Under the pieces are notes generated by a model that had not been told where the DNA came from, ran no database searches, and was given only the letters and a program-made list of their open reading frames with translations. Positions 1-9,173 of a stretch of DNA of 64,000 bases are shown piece by piece. Each line of letters begins with the position of its first letter. Within the stretch, counting starts at the first letter, position 1. The stretch comes from RBG-16-66-20 sp035499575 (GTDB taxonomy: Bacteria > Pseudomonadota > Gammaproteobacteria > Burkholderiales > SG8-39): the NCBI GenBank assembly GCA_035499575.1, contig DATJYN010000018.1, forward strand, positions 1 to 64,000, read 5' to 3'. Made by a program: the position numbers and the translations under genes.

Positions 1-603
1 GAAAGCTGGGAGCGCGCAGTGCGCGACTCCGGCGCCCATTCGAAGCAGGAAGTGCTGGCCGACATCGGCCTCGGCCGCCGCCTGCCGGCGGTGACGGCGC
101 GGCGCCTGCTGCGCAAGACGGAACGCGAAGACGCGAAGAGCGGCCACGGCAAGGGCGCTAGCGTGGTAATCCGCGGCACGGAAGGCATGGCGGTGCAGCT
201 TGCCAGTTGCTGCCGGCCGATCCCCGGGGACGAGATCGTGGGTTCGATGAAAAAAGGCCAGGGTCTGGTGGTGCACGTCGCCAATTGCCGCCAGGCGATA
301 CGCTCGCGCCGCAACGAACCCGAGCAATGGCTCGACGTCGAGTGGGACCGCAAGACCTCGCGGCTGTTCCACGCAGCGGTGCGCGTGACCGTGACCAACC
401 AGCGCGGCGTGCTAGCCAAGGTGGCTTCGGAAATCGCTGCCGCCGGTTCCAACATCGACTCCATCAGCATGGAAGAGGACCGCGCCCTCTTCACGCCGAT
501 GCTGTTCATCCTTGAAGTCGCCAACCGCCAGCACCTCGCACGCGTGATGCGCGCGCTGCGCCGGCTGCCGGAAGTGGAAAAACTGGTGCGCGTGCGCGAG
601 TAG
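1..603 (+). CDS. spoT: RelA/SpoT-family (p)ppGpp synthetase/hydrolase, C-terminal fragment
   Basis: This is the 3' end of a stringent-response enzyme that makes and/or hydrolyses (p)ppGpp in the cytoplasm. The reading frame is open at base 1, so the catalytic domains lie outside the window. About 200 residues are visible. A conserved-cysteine region (motif CCRPIPGD, about residues 75-82) is followed by a C-terminal ACT domain (VTNQRGVLAKVASEIA onward) ending in VRVRE. Both are regulatory parts of long RSH proteins. The symbol spoT is preferred over relA on family resemblance only, because the hydrolase motif cannot be inspected. Two tRNA-Lys genes follow on the opposite strand. Confidence 0.88.
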   Translation, partial: ESWERAVRDSGAHSKQEVLADIGLGRRLPAVTARRLLRKTEREDAKSGHGKGASVVIRGTEGMAVQLASCCRPIPGDEIVGSMKKGQGLVVHVANCRQAIRSRRNEPEQWLDVEWDRKTSRLFHAAVRVTVTNQRGVLAKVASEIAAAGSNIDSISMEEDRALFTPMLFILEVANRQHLARVMRALRRLPEVEKLVRVRE

Positions 604-621
604 GCGCGGGGTCTTTCGAAT

Positions 622-697
622 TGGTGGGGACGCCCGGGCTCGAACCGGGGACCTACTGATTAAGAGTCAGCTGCTCTACCAACTGAGCTACGTCCCC
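622..697 (-). tRNA. tRNA-Lys(CTT)
   Basis: Read on the minus strand this folds as a full cloverleaf. The acceptor stem is GGGGACG pairing with CGTCCCC, then discriminator A and an encoded CCA. The anticodon arm GCTGA-CTCTTAA-TCAGT shows anticodon CTT, which reads AAG lysine codons. The T-arm carries GGTTCGAGCCC. It lies 49 bp from a second tRNA-Lys with a different anticodon. Confidence 0.96.
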
Positions 698-745
698 GAT
701 AGGTACTGGTACCGCGGGTACTGCTATCCAGCCCCTGGCAAGGCT

Positions 746-821
746 TGGTAGGCCGTGCCGGATTCGAACCGGCGACCAACGGATTAAAAGTCCGCTGCTC
801 TACCAGCTGAGCTAACGACCC
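746..821 (-). tRNA. tRNA-Lys(TTT)
   Basis: Read on the minus strand this is a complete tRNA with acceptor GGGTCGT against ACGGCCT, closed by one G-T pair at the first position. The anticodon arm GCGGA-CTTTTAA-TCCGT gives anticodon TTT, and CCA is encoded. It reads AAA and AAG lysine codons. With the CTT gene beside it, both lysine isoacceptors are encoded in tandem, this one upstream in the direction of transcription. Confidence 0.96.
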
Positions 822-854
822 GTAGGGAAACTGCTGGAAAGGGGCCGAATTTTA

Positions 855-1967
855 TCAGGCCTCGCGGGTCATTCGCCAGTATTGCCACTTCATGGTGGCC
901 GCCGAGCCCGAGACGATCGCGGCGAAGGTCATCATCGAGCCGACGGCAAGGGTTGAGAAACCGGAAATCCCCTGCCCGATGGTGCAGCCGAGTGCGGTAA
1001 TGCCGCCAAAACCCATCAGCAGGCCGCCGATGAGGTGCATGCCGGTATCCTCGGCGTCGCGGAAGCCTTCCCAGCGGAATTTGCCCGCCGCCAGGGCATA
1101 GGCGAACGAGCCGGCGATGACCCCGGCGGCCGAGGCAATGCCGTATGTCACGATCTTAGTCTTGTCGGTCCACAGCATCAGGTATTCAAGCGACCAGGCC
1201 AGCGGCGCGACGAAGGAGAACGCTTCCATGCGGCCGGTGTTGGTTGCGACGAAGGACTCCTGCAGCGTGTTCGGATCCTCCGCGAGGTAGCCGATGTGGC
1301 CGCTGACGTACCATCCGCCGACCACCACCAGGCCCGTCACCACGCCGCCCAGCGTGTGGTCGAAGTTGCTGCGGAAGTCCTTCGAGCTATAGGCCCAGGC
1401 AATCAGGCCGCCACCCAGCACCAGGGAAACGATCGGAATCAGGACATTCCGGGGAAAGCCGGTAACGGACGAGAACAATGAAGGCAGGTCCTGGCCGGAG
1501 GACAGCGTGGTTGACGCCTGCTCCAGTACCCCGACGCGGAACGCGCCGAGGATGCCGCGCAGCGTCATGTAGGCGGCGATGCCGGTAACGACAAACACCA
1601 CCACCGACTTCAGGTTGCCGCCGCCAATGCGAATCAGGGTCTTCGAACCGCAACCCGAGCCGAGCGTCATGCCGACACCGAACAGAAAGCCGCCGACGAT
1701 GTAGGAAAGCCAGGTGAAGTTCGGACTTGGATAAATGGACTTGGACAGGTCCACCACGCCCGCGAGCTGCAGCGCATTCGAGCCGAGGATCGCGACGCCG
1801 ATCGCCAGCAGCCACATGCGCATGCGGTTCAGGTCGCCCATATTGACCCAATCCGAGACCGCACCCATGGTGCAGAAGTTGGTCTTGTTGCCTACCGCGC
1901 CGAAAACGAAGGCGAGCGCGAACGCTCCCCAAGCCACGTAAGGCGCGATTTGCGCGGGAGTTTCCAC
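855..1967 (-). CDS. YeeE/YedE-family (TsuA-like) thiosulfate/sulfur-compound transporter
   Basis: A 370-residue polytopic inner-membrane protein of the YeeE/YedE (DUF395) family, whose characterised members import thiosulfate. The duplicated motifs expected for the fold are visible: NFCTMGA near residue 31, GSGCGSKT near 103 and ALGCTIGQG near 326. Cys32, Cys106 and Cys328 sit where TsuA-type proteins carry their substrate-relay cysteines. The gene lies just downstream of queC, and its ATG touches the last base of the queC stop codon. A sox operon about 10 kb away makes a sulfur role plausible, but substrate specificity is inferred from family only. Confidence 0.85.
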   Translation of the reverse strand: METPAQIAPYVAWGAFALAFVFGAVGNKTNFCTMGAVSDWVNMGDLNRMRMWLLAIGVAILGSNALQLAGVVDLSKSIYPSPNFTWLSYIVGGFLFGVGMTLGSGCGSKTLIRIGGGNLKSVVVFVVTGIAAYMTLRGILGAFRVGVLEQASTTLSSGQDLPSLFSSVTGFPRNVLIPIVSLVLGGGLIAWAYSSKDFRSNFDHTLGGVVTGLVVVGGWYVSGHIGYLAEDPNTLQESFVATNTGRMEAFSFVAPLAWSLEYLMLWTDKTKIVTYGIASAAGVIAGSFAYALAAGKFRWEGFRDAEDTGMHLIGGLLMGFGGITALGCTIGQGISGFSTLAVGSMMTFAAIVSGSAATMKWQYWRMTREA

Positions 1968-2629
1968 TACGGGCGAGTGTAGCGCGTGGAATCGGGCACG
2001 GCCGCCGCTTCGAAGCCGGCCTTGCGGATGCGGCAGGCGTCGCAGCCGCCACAGGCGCGACCCGCACTATCGGGCTGGTAGCAGGACACCGTCATCGCCG
2101 GATCGACGCCGAGATCCAGCGCAAGCCTGACGATCGCCGCCTTGGAAAGATCCACCAGCGGGCCGCGAACTTCGATGCGCCGGCCTTCGACCGCTGCCTT
2201 GGTGGCAAGATTGGCGAGATCCTGGAACGCCGCCAGGAATTCCGGGCGGCAATCGGGATAGCCGGAATAATCCACCGCGTTGGCGCCGACGAAAATGTAC
2301 CCCGCGCCGATCACCTCGGCCCAGCCGAGCGCGAGCGAAAGCAGGATGGTGTTGCGCGCGGGCACGTAGGTGACCGGGATGCCGGCCTGCACACCGCCGG
2401 TCGGCACCGCGATGCTGTGGTCGGTGAGCGCTGAGCCGCCGATCTGCGAGAGATCGAGCTTCTGCACCCGGTGGCCGGCGGCGCCGAGCGCCTGCGCCAC
2501 GCGCTTTGCCGCCTCGAGTTCGACCGCATGCCGCTGCCCATAATCCACTGAAAGGCACCAGCACTCGTAGCCTTCGCGCCGGGCCCAGGCGAGCGTAGTC
2601 GCCGAATCGAGCCCGCCTGAAAGTAGCAC
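1967..2629 (-). CDS. queC: 7-cyano-7-deazaguanine synthase QueC
   Basis: QueC converts 7-carboxy-7-deazaguanine to preQ0 with ATP and ammonia, a step in queuosine biosynthesis in the cytoplasm. The N-terminal PP-loop SGGLDS and the C-terminal zinc-binding cysteines (SCYQPD, then CGGCDAC) are both present. The start is uncertain. The GTG at 2629 leaves only three residues before the PP-loop, and the upstream in-frame codons that would extend it (AAA GTA AAA) contain no standard start. The open frame continues upstream to 2812, but that part is a shadow of cpoB. About 220 residues match the family length. It is the last gene of the tol-pal cluster. Confidence 0.85.
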   Translation of the reverse strand: MLLSGGLDSATTLAWARREGYECWCLSVDYGQRHAVELEAAKRVAQALGAAGHRVQKLDLSQIGGSALTDHSIAVPTGGVQAGIPVTYVPARNTILLSLALGWAEVIGAGYIFVGANAVDYSGYPDCRPEFLAAFQDLANLATKAAVEGRRIEVRGPLVDLSKAAIVRLALDLGVDPAMTVSCYQPDSAGRACGGCDACRIRKAGFEAAAVPDSTRYTRP

Positions 2630-2637
2630 GACCGCTT

Positions 2638-3396
2638 TTACTTTTTGGCCCCCTGCGTGAGGCGCTGCTTCGCGCTGGCCGCAGCTGGGCTCTGCGGATA
2701 CTTCGCCAGCAGCCCCTCGAGCGTTTTCTGCGCGCCGCGCCGGTCGCCCATCGCGTCCTGCGCCGAGGCGATGTTGAGCATCGCATCGGGCGCCTTGGCG
2801 TCGTCCGGCCAAGCCGAAAGCACGCGCTGCTGCGCGATGATCGCCTGCTTGTAGTCGCGCTGCGCAAAGTGCGCGTTGCCGATCCAGTACTGCGCCGAGG
2901 GCGCGAGCTTGCTGGTCGGATAGGTCACCAGGAATCCCTGGAACGCCGAGATCGCCAGCGGGTAGTTGCCGAGCTTGAATTGGTTTAGCGCGGCCTCGTA
3001 GGCCTTCGCCTCCGCGGGCGGCGCCGCTTCCGCAGGTGGCTTATCACCCGCCGCGCCTTCCTTGGGCTGCTCCAGCTTGCGCAGCCGCGTATCGATGTCG
3101 ACGTACAGGTCCTTGCCGCGCTTGTCGGCGGTATCGGCCTGGTTCTGCAGCACCTCCAGCTGGCCACGCAGGCGCGCGATCTCTCCGCGCAAAGCCTCGA
3201 TCTGCGAGGCGAGTTCCACCAGCGCCTGCCGGTCCTCGACTTTGGCAAGGCGCTCGTCCACCAGTTTGGCTGCCGCTTCGACCTCCTTGCGCAGCGCTTC
3301 GATGCGAGCGCGCGCGACATCGTCGTCGAACAGCGCCCAGGCAGGCGCAGGCAGCAGGAATGCAGCGGCAAGCAATGCGAAGGAGGCGCGGTTCAT
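2638..3396 (-). CDS. cpoB: Cell division coordinator CpoB / YbgF (Tol-Pal accessory protein)
   Basis: A periplasmic protein of 252 residues that links Tol-Pal function to septal peptidoglycan synthesis. It has a signal peptide (residues 1-21, ending near APAWA), then a coiled-coil segment (about 30-100) rich in Leu, Glu and Arg, a Pro/Ala linker, and C-terminal TPR repeats beginning near YEAALNQFKLGNYPLAI. This domain order is typical of YbgF/CpoB. It follows pal directly in the tolQRAB-pal operon, as in most proteobacteria. Confidence 0.93.
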   Translation of the reverse strand: MNRASFALLAAAFLLPAPAWALFDDDVARARIEALRKEVEAAAKLVDERLAKVEDRQALVELASQIEALRGEIARLRGQLEVLQNQADTADKRGKDLYVDIDTRLRKLEQPKEGAAGDKPPAEAAPPAEAKAYEAALNQFKLGNYPLAISAFQGFLVTYPTSKLAPSAQYWIGNAHFAQRDYKQAIIAQQRVLSAWPDDAKAPDAMLNIASAQDAMGDRRGAQKTLEGLLAKYPQSPAAASAKQRLTQGAKK

Positions 3397-3414
3397 CGCT
3401 GCGCTTTTCCTAAG

Positions 3415-3951
3415 CTAATACTCGCCCTGGTAGAGGATGTCGCAGCGCCGGTTTTGCGACCAGGCCTGCTCGTCGTGCCCTTCCATCCGGGGCTTTTCCT
3501 CTCCCAGGCTCACCGATTCCACCTGGTCTTCCTTGGCGCCGAGCAGCAGGAGCATCTTCTTGACGCCGTCAGAACGCCGCTGGCCGAGCGCGACGTTGTA
3601 TTCGCGGCTGCCGCGCTCGTCGGTGTTGCCCTGGATCAGCATCTTGGCCTTCGGGTTGTCGCGCAGGTAGCGGGCGTGCGCCTCGACCAGCGCCTTGTAC
3701 TGATCCTTGATGTCGTACTGGTCCAGGTCATAGAAGATCGAGCGCTGGGCGAGCACGCCCGTCTTCAACATCTGGTCAGGCGACATCTTCGAGCCAGTCA
3801 AGTCCTTGCCCTGAACCGGGTTGGTGGTGACGTTCTCAGGCTTCGCCGTGGGCTTGCGATCCTCTACGCCCGCCGGTTCCTGTTCCGTGGTCGGTGCGCC
3901 CGAGCACGCTGCGAGCCCCGCACAGAACAATGCAATCCAGATCGAACGCAT
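3415..3951 (-). CDS. pal: Peptidoglycan-associated lipoprotein Pal
   Basis: An outer-membrane lipoprotein that binds peptidoglycan and TolB. The lipobox is LAAC within residues 8-18. The C-terminal OmpA-like domain contains the peptidoglycan-binding segment GNTDERGSREYNVALGQRR. The frame is open to 3972, where an ATG overlaps the tolB stop. The ATG at 3951 is preferred because GGAGG lies six bases upstream and it puts the signal peptide at the N terminus. This gives 178 residues, close to the usual Pal length. Confidence 0.94.
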   Translation of the reverse strand: MRSIWIALFCAGLAACSGAPTTEQEPAGVEDRKPTAKPENVTTNPVQGKDLTGSKMSPDQMLKTGVLAQRSIFYDLDQYDIKDQYKALVEAHARYLRDNPKAKMLIQGNTDERGSREYNVALGQRRSDGVKKMLLLLGAKEDQVESVSLGEEKPRMEGHDEQAWSQNRRCDILYQGEY

Positions 3952-3968
3952 GACATACCTCCGTTGGT

Positions 3969-5234
3969 TCATTTGACGAATGGTCCCCAGGCCGGTTCGC
4001 GCACGTCGCCCCCCGCATAGGGCAGGCGCTGCTTGATACGCCCGTCCGACGATACGGCGAACAGCACTCCACGTCCCGCGTTCACCGTCGCCAGCAGGAT
4101 CATGCGGCCGTTGGGCGCGAAGCTGGGGGATTCATCCTTGTCGCTGTCGGTCAGCACCTGCACCTGCTTGGTGGCGAGGTCCATGGAAGCCACCTGGAAC
4201 TTGCCGCTGTTGCGCGTGATGAAGGCCAGCACCTTGCCGTCCGGGCTGATGCGCGGCGACACGTTGTAGCTGCCCTCGAAAGTCACGCGCTGCGCCTCGC
4301 CTCCGCCGGCCGGCATGCGGTAGATCTGCGGGCTGCCGCCGCGGTCCGAAGTGAAATAGATCGTCTGGCCGTCCGGGGAGAACACCGGTTCGGTGTCGAT
4401 GCCGCTCGATTGCGCCAGCCGGCGCACGCCGCTGCCGTCCGCGTTTACCAGGAAGATCTGCGAACCGCCGTCGCGCGAGAGCGACACCGCCAGCCGCGCG
4501 CCGTCGGGTGCCCAGGCGGGCGCGGAATTCGACCCCTTGAAATTGGCGACGACGCTTTGCTTGCCGAGAGCGATATCCTGGATGTAGACGATCGGCTTTT
4601 TCTGCTGAAACGAAACGTAGGCGAGCTTCTTTCCGTCCGGCGACCATGCAGGAGAGATGATCGGCTCGAACGAAACCAGCAGGGTTTGCTCGCCGGCGCC
4701 GTCCGCATCCGCGATCTGCAACTCGAACTTCGGCCCGCGCTTCACCACATAGGCAATCCGCGTCGAGAATACGCCCCTCTCGCCCGTCAGCTTCTCGTAG
4801 ACGAAATCGGCGATGCGATGCGCCACGAGCCGCGATTCGCCCGCGCCGGCCGTATATGCGACGCCCAACAGGTCGGCGCTTTTTACGACGTCGAACAGCT
4901 TGAAGCGCACTTCGAAGCGGCCGTCCGGACGTGCGGCGACCGAGCCCATTACCAGCGCGTCGGCGAGACGCGCCCGCCATTCGGCGTAGTTCACGTTCGA
5001 GGCTTCGGTGAGCGGCGGATTGATTACCGGCACTTCCAGCGCGCGGAACAGGCCGCTTCTTTCCAGGTCCGCGCGCACGATGGCGGACATGCCTTGCGGC
5101 AGCGCGCCTTCGCCGGCGAAGGGCGCGATGGCTATCGGGATGCGCTGCGCGCCGGCGCCGGCAATCTCGATGGAAAGCTGCGCCGCGGCGCTCGTTGCAA
5201 AGCAGATCAGGCACACGGCAAGCAGCTTCTTCAT
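3969..5234 (-). CDS. tolB: Tol-Pal system translocation protein TolB
   Basis: A periplasmic beta-propeller protein of 421 residues that binds Pal and TolA. It has a signal peptide (residues 1-18, cleavage near SAAAQ), an N-terminal domain, and a series of propeller repeats with the motif SPAWSPDGKKLAY and its variants (APAWAPDGARLA, EPVFSPDGQTIYF, SPRISPDGKVLAF, SPSFAPNGRMI). Length and domain order match the family. It lies between tolA and pal; 15 bp separate it from tolA. Confidence 0.95.
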   Translation of the reverse strand: MKKLLAVCLICFATSAAAQLSIEIAGAGAQRIPIAIAPFAGEGALPQGMSAIVRADLERSGLFRALEVPVINPPLTEASNVNYAEWRARLADALVMGSVAARPDGRFEVRFKLFDVVKSADLLGVAYTAGAGESRLVAHRIADFVYEKLTGERGVFSTRIAYVVKRGPKFELQIADADGAGEQTLLVSFEPIISPAWSPDGKKLAYVSFQQKKPIVYIQDIALGKQSVVANFKGSNSAPAWAPDGARLAVSLSRDGGSQIFLVNADGSGVRRLAQSSGIDTEPVFSPDGQTIYFTSDRGGSPQIYRMPAGGGEAQRVTFEGSYNVSPRISPDGKVLAFITRNSGKFQVASMDLATKQVQVLTDSDKDESPSFAPNGRMILLATVNAGRGVLFAVSSDGRIKQRLPYAGGDVREPAWGPFVK

Positions 5235-5249
5235 CAGGGTGATTATATT

Positions 5250-6035
5250 TCAGTCCTTCGGGCGGAACGTTATGCGAAGTTCGCGATCGAAAACGTCCGC
5301 CTTGTCGGGCTTCGGCAACGGCGAAGCCCTGAGAATCGCGCGCTCGACCTCCTCATCGTAAGCGCGATTGCCGCTCGATTTCAGCATGGATATTTTCAGC
5401 ACTTCGCAATTCGGCAACAGCGTGACCATGAACAACGCTTCCGGATTCCCCGTCACGGCATCGGCGATCTGTTTGGTGATCCTGCTGCGGACGCGGTCCT
5501 GGATCTTGCTCATCCACGTCCCGAGCGCCTTCGCGTTCGCGGAAGCGGTGTCGCGCGCGAGTTGATCCTTGATGTACTGACTCTCTCGGTTTATCGCGAG
5601 CAAATTCTGCTCGCGCGTAAGCTGTTCCCGGATCTGCCGCTGCGCCTCATCGTCGCGTGGTTTTGCCGCCGCCTTGGGCGGCGCGGGCTTCGGCCTGGGC
5701 TCGACCTTCGGCGCGGGCTTGGGCGGAGGCTTCTGCGGCGCAGCCTTCTTTTCGACGATTTCGGGCTTTTGGATCACCGGCTCCGGTTTCGCCACCGGCT
5801 GTGGTGGCGGCGGCACCGGTTCGACCTTCGGCGGGGGGTTTGGTTCTTCGGGAACCCGCGCCTGCACTGCGGCAGGTTCCGTCCAGAGCTCGACCTGCAC
5901 GGGCTCCGGCGGCCTGTTCTGCCAGCGCACCCCGAAGACCAGCACCAGCAGCAGGACGACATGTACCGCAGCGGCCAGCAGCGCGGAGGCAACCTGGCCC
6001 GGGTCGCTGCGTTCCTCGAAGACCGCCGCGCTCAT
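5250..6035 (-). CDS. tolA: Cell envelope protein TolA
   Basis: TolA spans the periplasm and couples the TolQR proton-driven motor to TolB and Pal. The 261-residue protein has one N-terminal transmembrane helix (about residues 14-35), a Pro/Lys/Ala-rich middle (about 45-125), a charged helical stretch, and a C-terminal TolA/TonB-like domain containing LFMVTLLPNCEVLKISM. It is much shorter than the 421-residue E. coli protein, mainly through a short central region. The start overlaps the tolR stop. Confidence 0.92.
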   Translation of the reverse strand: MSAAVFEERSDPGQVASALLAAAVHVVLLLVLVFGVRWQNRPPEPVQVELWTEPAAVQARVPEEPNPPPKVEPVPPPPQPVAKPEPVIQKPEIVEKKAAPQKPPPKPAPKVEPRPKPAPPKAAAKPRDDEAQRQIREQLTREQNLLAINRESQYIKDQLARDTASANAKALGTWMSKIQDRVRSRITKQIADAVTGNPEALFMVTLLPNCEVLKISMLKSSGNRAYDEEVERAILRASPLPKPDKADVFDRELRITFRPKD

Positions 6036-6460
6036 TGCGCGGGCTTGGCCGGTTGGGGTTTAACCTGCAATCCGACCCGCTCCACGCCCTGTGCGCGCAG
6101 GTCATCCATCACCTGCAGCACGGCCTCATAGCGCACGTTCTTGTCGCCTGCCACCAGCACCGGGACCTTCGGGTCCTTGAAGATCGCCGGGAAATCGGCG
6201 CGCGTGACCGGCTTGTCGCTGACGATGCGGCCCGCGCTGTCGCGCTCGCGCACCGACAGGGACCGGTCCTCCCTGATCACCACTTCGAGCGGTGCAATCC
6301 TCGGCTGGCTTGCCTTGCCGACCGATGGCAAGTCGATCACGCCGGGGGTCACCAGCGGCGCGGTGACCATGAAGATCACCAGCAGCACCAGCATCACATC
6401 GACGTAGGGCACGACGTTGATCTCGCTCATCGCCCCGCGCTTGGAGTGCAGGCGGGCCAT
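6032..6460 (-). CDS. tolR: Tol-Pal motor subunit TolR
   Basis: TolR is an ExbD-like inner-membrane protein that with TolQ uses the proton gradient. The 142 residues show one transmembrane helix near the N terminus containing the functional Asp (INVVPYVDVMLVLLVIF) and a periplasmic domain with the usual DLPSVG and VLVAGDKNVRYE motifs. The start is the ATG at 6460 in a TAATG overlap with the tolQ stop; open frame further upstream is a shadow of tolQ. Confidence 0.94.
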   Translation of the reverse strand: MARLHSKRGAMSEINVVPYVDVMLVLLVIFMVTAPLVTPGVIDLPSVGKASQPRIAPLEVVIREDRSLSVRERDSAGRIVSDKPVTRADFPAIFKDPKVPVLVAGDKNVRYEAVLQVMDDLRAQGVERVGLQVKPQPAKPAQ

Positions 6461-7143
6461 TACTGCCTGACGGTCTGCCTCTGGAGGATGTTGGAGAATT
6501 CCTCCATGAAGCTCTCGAAGCGGATCGCCAGGCGGTCGATGTCGTGCGAGTAGCGGTTGTAGGCCACTACCGCGGGAATCGCCGCGAAAAGGCCGATGGC
6601 GGTGGCGATCAACGCCTCGGCGATGCCCGGAGCGACCTGCGCGAGCGTGGCCTGCTGCACGTTGGCCAGGCTCCTGAAGGCATGCATGATTCCCCAGACC
6701 GTGCCGAACAGGCCGACGTAGGGGCTGACCGAGCCGGTGGAAGCGAGGAACGACAGGTGGCTTTCCAGGTGGTCCATCTCGCGCTGGTAGGTGGCCCGCA
6801 TGGCGCGGCGCGCACCGTCCACCATAGTCGAGGCGTCCGTGCCGCGCTGCGCCCGCAGCTTGGTGAATTCGCGGTAACCGGCCTCGAAAATACGCTCCAG
6901 ACTGCCGATGGAATGGCGGTTGTTTACCGCGCCTTGGTAGAGCGCGTTGATGTCGTTGCCGCTCCAGAATTCGCGCTCGAATTTCTCGGTCTGCTCGCGC
7001 GCGCTGCGAATCGCCATCCACTTGCGGAAGATGAACGTCCAGGACATGAAAGACACCGCGAGCAGCAGCAGCATGACGCACTTCACCACCAACGAGGCGT
7101 TGGCGACCAGGTTCCAGAGCTCCATGTCCTGCGTGATATTCAT
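6460..7143 (-). CDS. tolQ: Tol-Pal motor subunit TolQ
   Basis: An ExbB/MotA-like inner-membrane channel subunit of 227 residues with three transmembrane segments. The family motifs GLFGTVWGIMHAF and IAEALIATAIGLFAAIPAV lie in the second and third helices. The ATG at 7143 is chosen because AGAGG lies eight bases upstream and it yields the canonical MNITQDMELW start; the open frame extends further to 7236. Its start overlaps the ybgC stop as ATGA, indicating translational coupling. Confidence 0.95.
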   Translation of the reverse strand: MNITQDMELWNLVANASLVVKCVMLLLLAVSFMSWTFIFRKWMAIRSAREQTEKFEREFWSGNDINALYQGAVNNRHSIGSLERIFEAGYREFTKLRAQRGTDASTMVDGARRAMRATYQREMDHLESHLSFLASTGSVSPYVGLFGTVWGIMHAFRSLANVQQATLAQVAPGIAEALIATAIGLFAAIPAVVAYNRYSHDIDRLAIRFESFMEEFSNILQRQTVRQ

Positions 7144-7537
7144 GCCGCGATCCTCTCTACGAGCATTTCCGGAATCGGTTGCGGGCGCATGTCCTTGTGC
7201 CGCACGCAGGCCACCTGCACGCGCGCGGCGGCGCACAGCCTGCCGTCGGCTAGGCGGGCTTCCTGCTCAAGCCACAGGTAGGCGCGCTTTTTCTCCACGG
7301 GCAACACGCTCACCGCCAGCAGGTCATCCAGCCGCGCCCCGATCTTGAAGTCGATCTCCGCGCGCGCCACCACGAATCCGATGCCTTCGACAGCGGCGAG
7401 ACGCTCTTGGTTCACGCCTAGGCTGCGCAGCCATTCGCTGCGCGCGCGCTCGAAGTAGCGCAAATAGTTAGCGTAGTAGACCACGCCGCCGACGTCCACA
7501 TCCTCGTAGTAGACCCTCACCTGGAAGTTGAACGGGC

Positions 7538-7541
<4 letters not shown>
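7140..7541 (-). CDS. ybgC: Acyl-CoA thioesterase YbgC
   Basis: A cytoplasmic hot-dog-fold thioesterase of 133 residues, routinely encoded first in tol-pal operons. The active-site motif YYEDVDVGGVVYYANYL is present near residue 11; Asp16 is the likely catalytic residue. The start overlaps the ruvB stop and the stop overlaps the tolQ start. Family members hydrolyse short-chain or 4-hydroxybenzoyl-type acyl-CoA and are linked to phospholipid metabolism; the natural substrate cannot be told from sequence. Confidence 0.93.
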
Positions 7542-8590
<1,049 letters not shown>

Positions 8591-8603
8591 GAGGAAGATT
8601 CGG

Positions 8604-9173
8604 CTAGGATTTTGCCAGAGCCTTGAGGGCCGCCCGGATGCCTTCGGCGACCGCGAGGCCTGGCGGCAGCCCCTTGACCGCGGCGAGCGCTTCCTTCTCG
8701 CTGTAGCCCAAACCCAGCAGCGCGTTTAGCACGTCATTGCCGGCGGCAGCCTTGGTGCCCGCCGGCAGGGCATCGGCGAGCTTGCCTTTCAATTCGAGCA
8801 GCAGGCGCTCGGCCGTTTTCTTGCCGATGCCAGGAACCTTGGTCAGTCGCGCCGCATCCTGCATCGCCACCGCCTGCGCGAGTTCCGCGACCGACAGCCC
8901 GGAGAGCACCGACAGCGCCGTGCGCGCACCGACGCCCGAGATCCGGATCAGCTGGCGGAACGCGCCGCGCTCCTCGAGGGTCGCGAAACCGTAGAGCACA
9001 TGCGCGTCCTCGCGGATCGCCAGATGGGTATGCAGGGTGACGGCGTCCCCGGTCGCCGGCAGGCTGTAGAAGGTACTCATCGGCACATCCACTTCGTAGG
9101 CTACGCCGCCGGCATCGACCAGTACCTGGGGAGGAAGTTTGGCCAGAAGCTTGCCCGAAAGGCGGCCGATCAA
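8604..9173 (-). CDS. ruvA: Holliday junction-binding protein RuvA
   Basis: RuvA binds the four-way junction and loads RuvB. The 189-residue protein begins MIGRLSGKL and shows the N-terminal OB fold, two helix-hairpin-helix motifs (RISGVGARTAL and KVPGIGKKTAERL), and the flexible linker to the C-terminal RuvB-binding domain (LLGLGYSEKEALAAVKGL). The start overlaps the ruvC stop codon by four bases. Confidence 0.97.
   Translation of the reverse strand: MIGRLSGKLLAKLPPQVLVDAGGVAYEVDVPMSTFYSLPATGDAVTLHTHLAIREDAHVLYGFATLEERGAFRQLIRISGVGARTALSVLSGLSVAELAQAVAMQDAARLTKVPGIGKKTAERLLLELKGKLADALPAGTKAAAGNDVLNALLGLGYSEKEALAAVKGLPPGLAVAEGIRAALKALAKS

Noticed and set aside
2630..2812. Upstream extension of the queC frame
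   Set aside because: The extra residues lie within cpoB in another frame, are Arg/Ala-rich and have no similarity to QueC; the protein motif starts immediately after the GTG at 2629.
4410..6131. A 573-residue plus-strand frame opposite tolB and tolA
   Set aside because: It is a shadow of well-conserved tol genes in GC-rich sequence and has no domain motifs.
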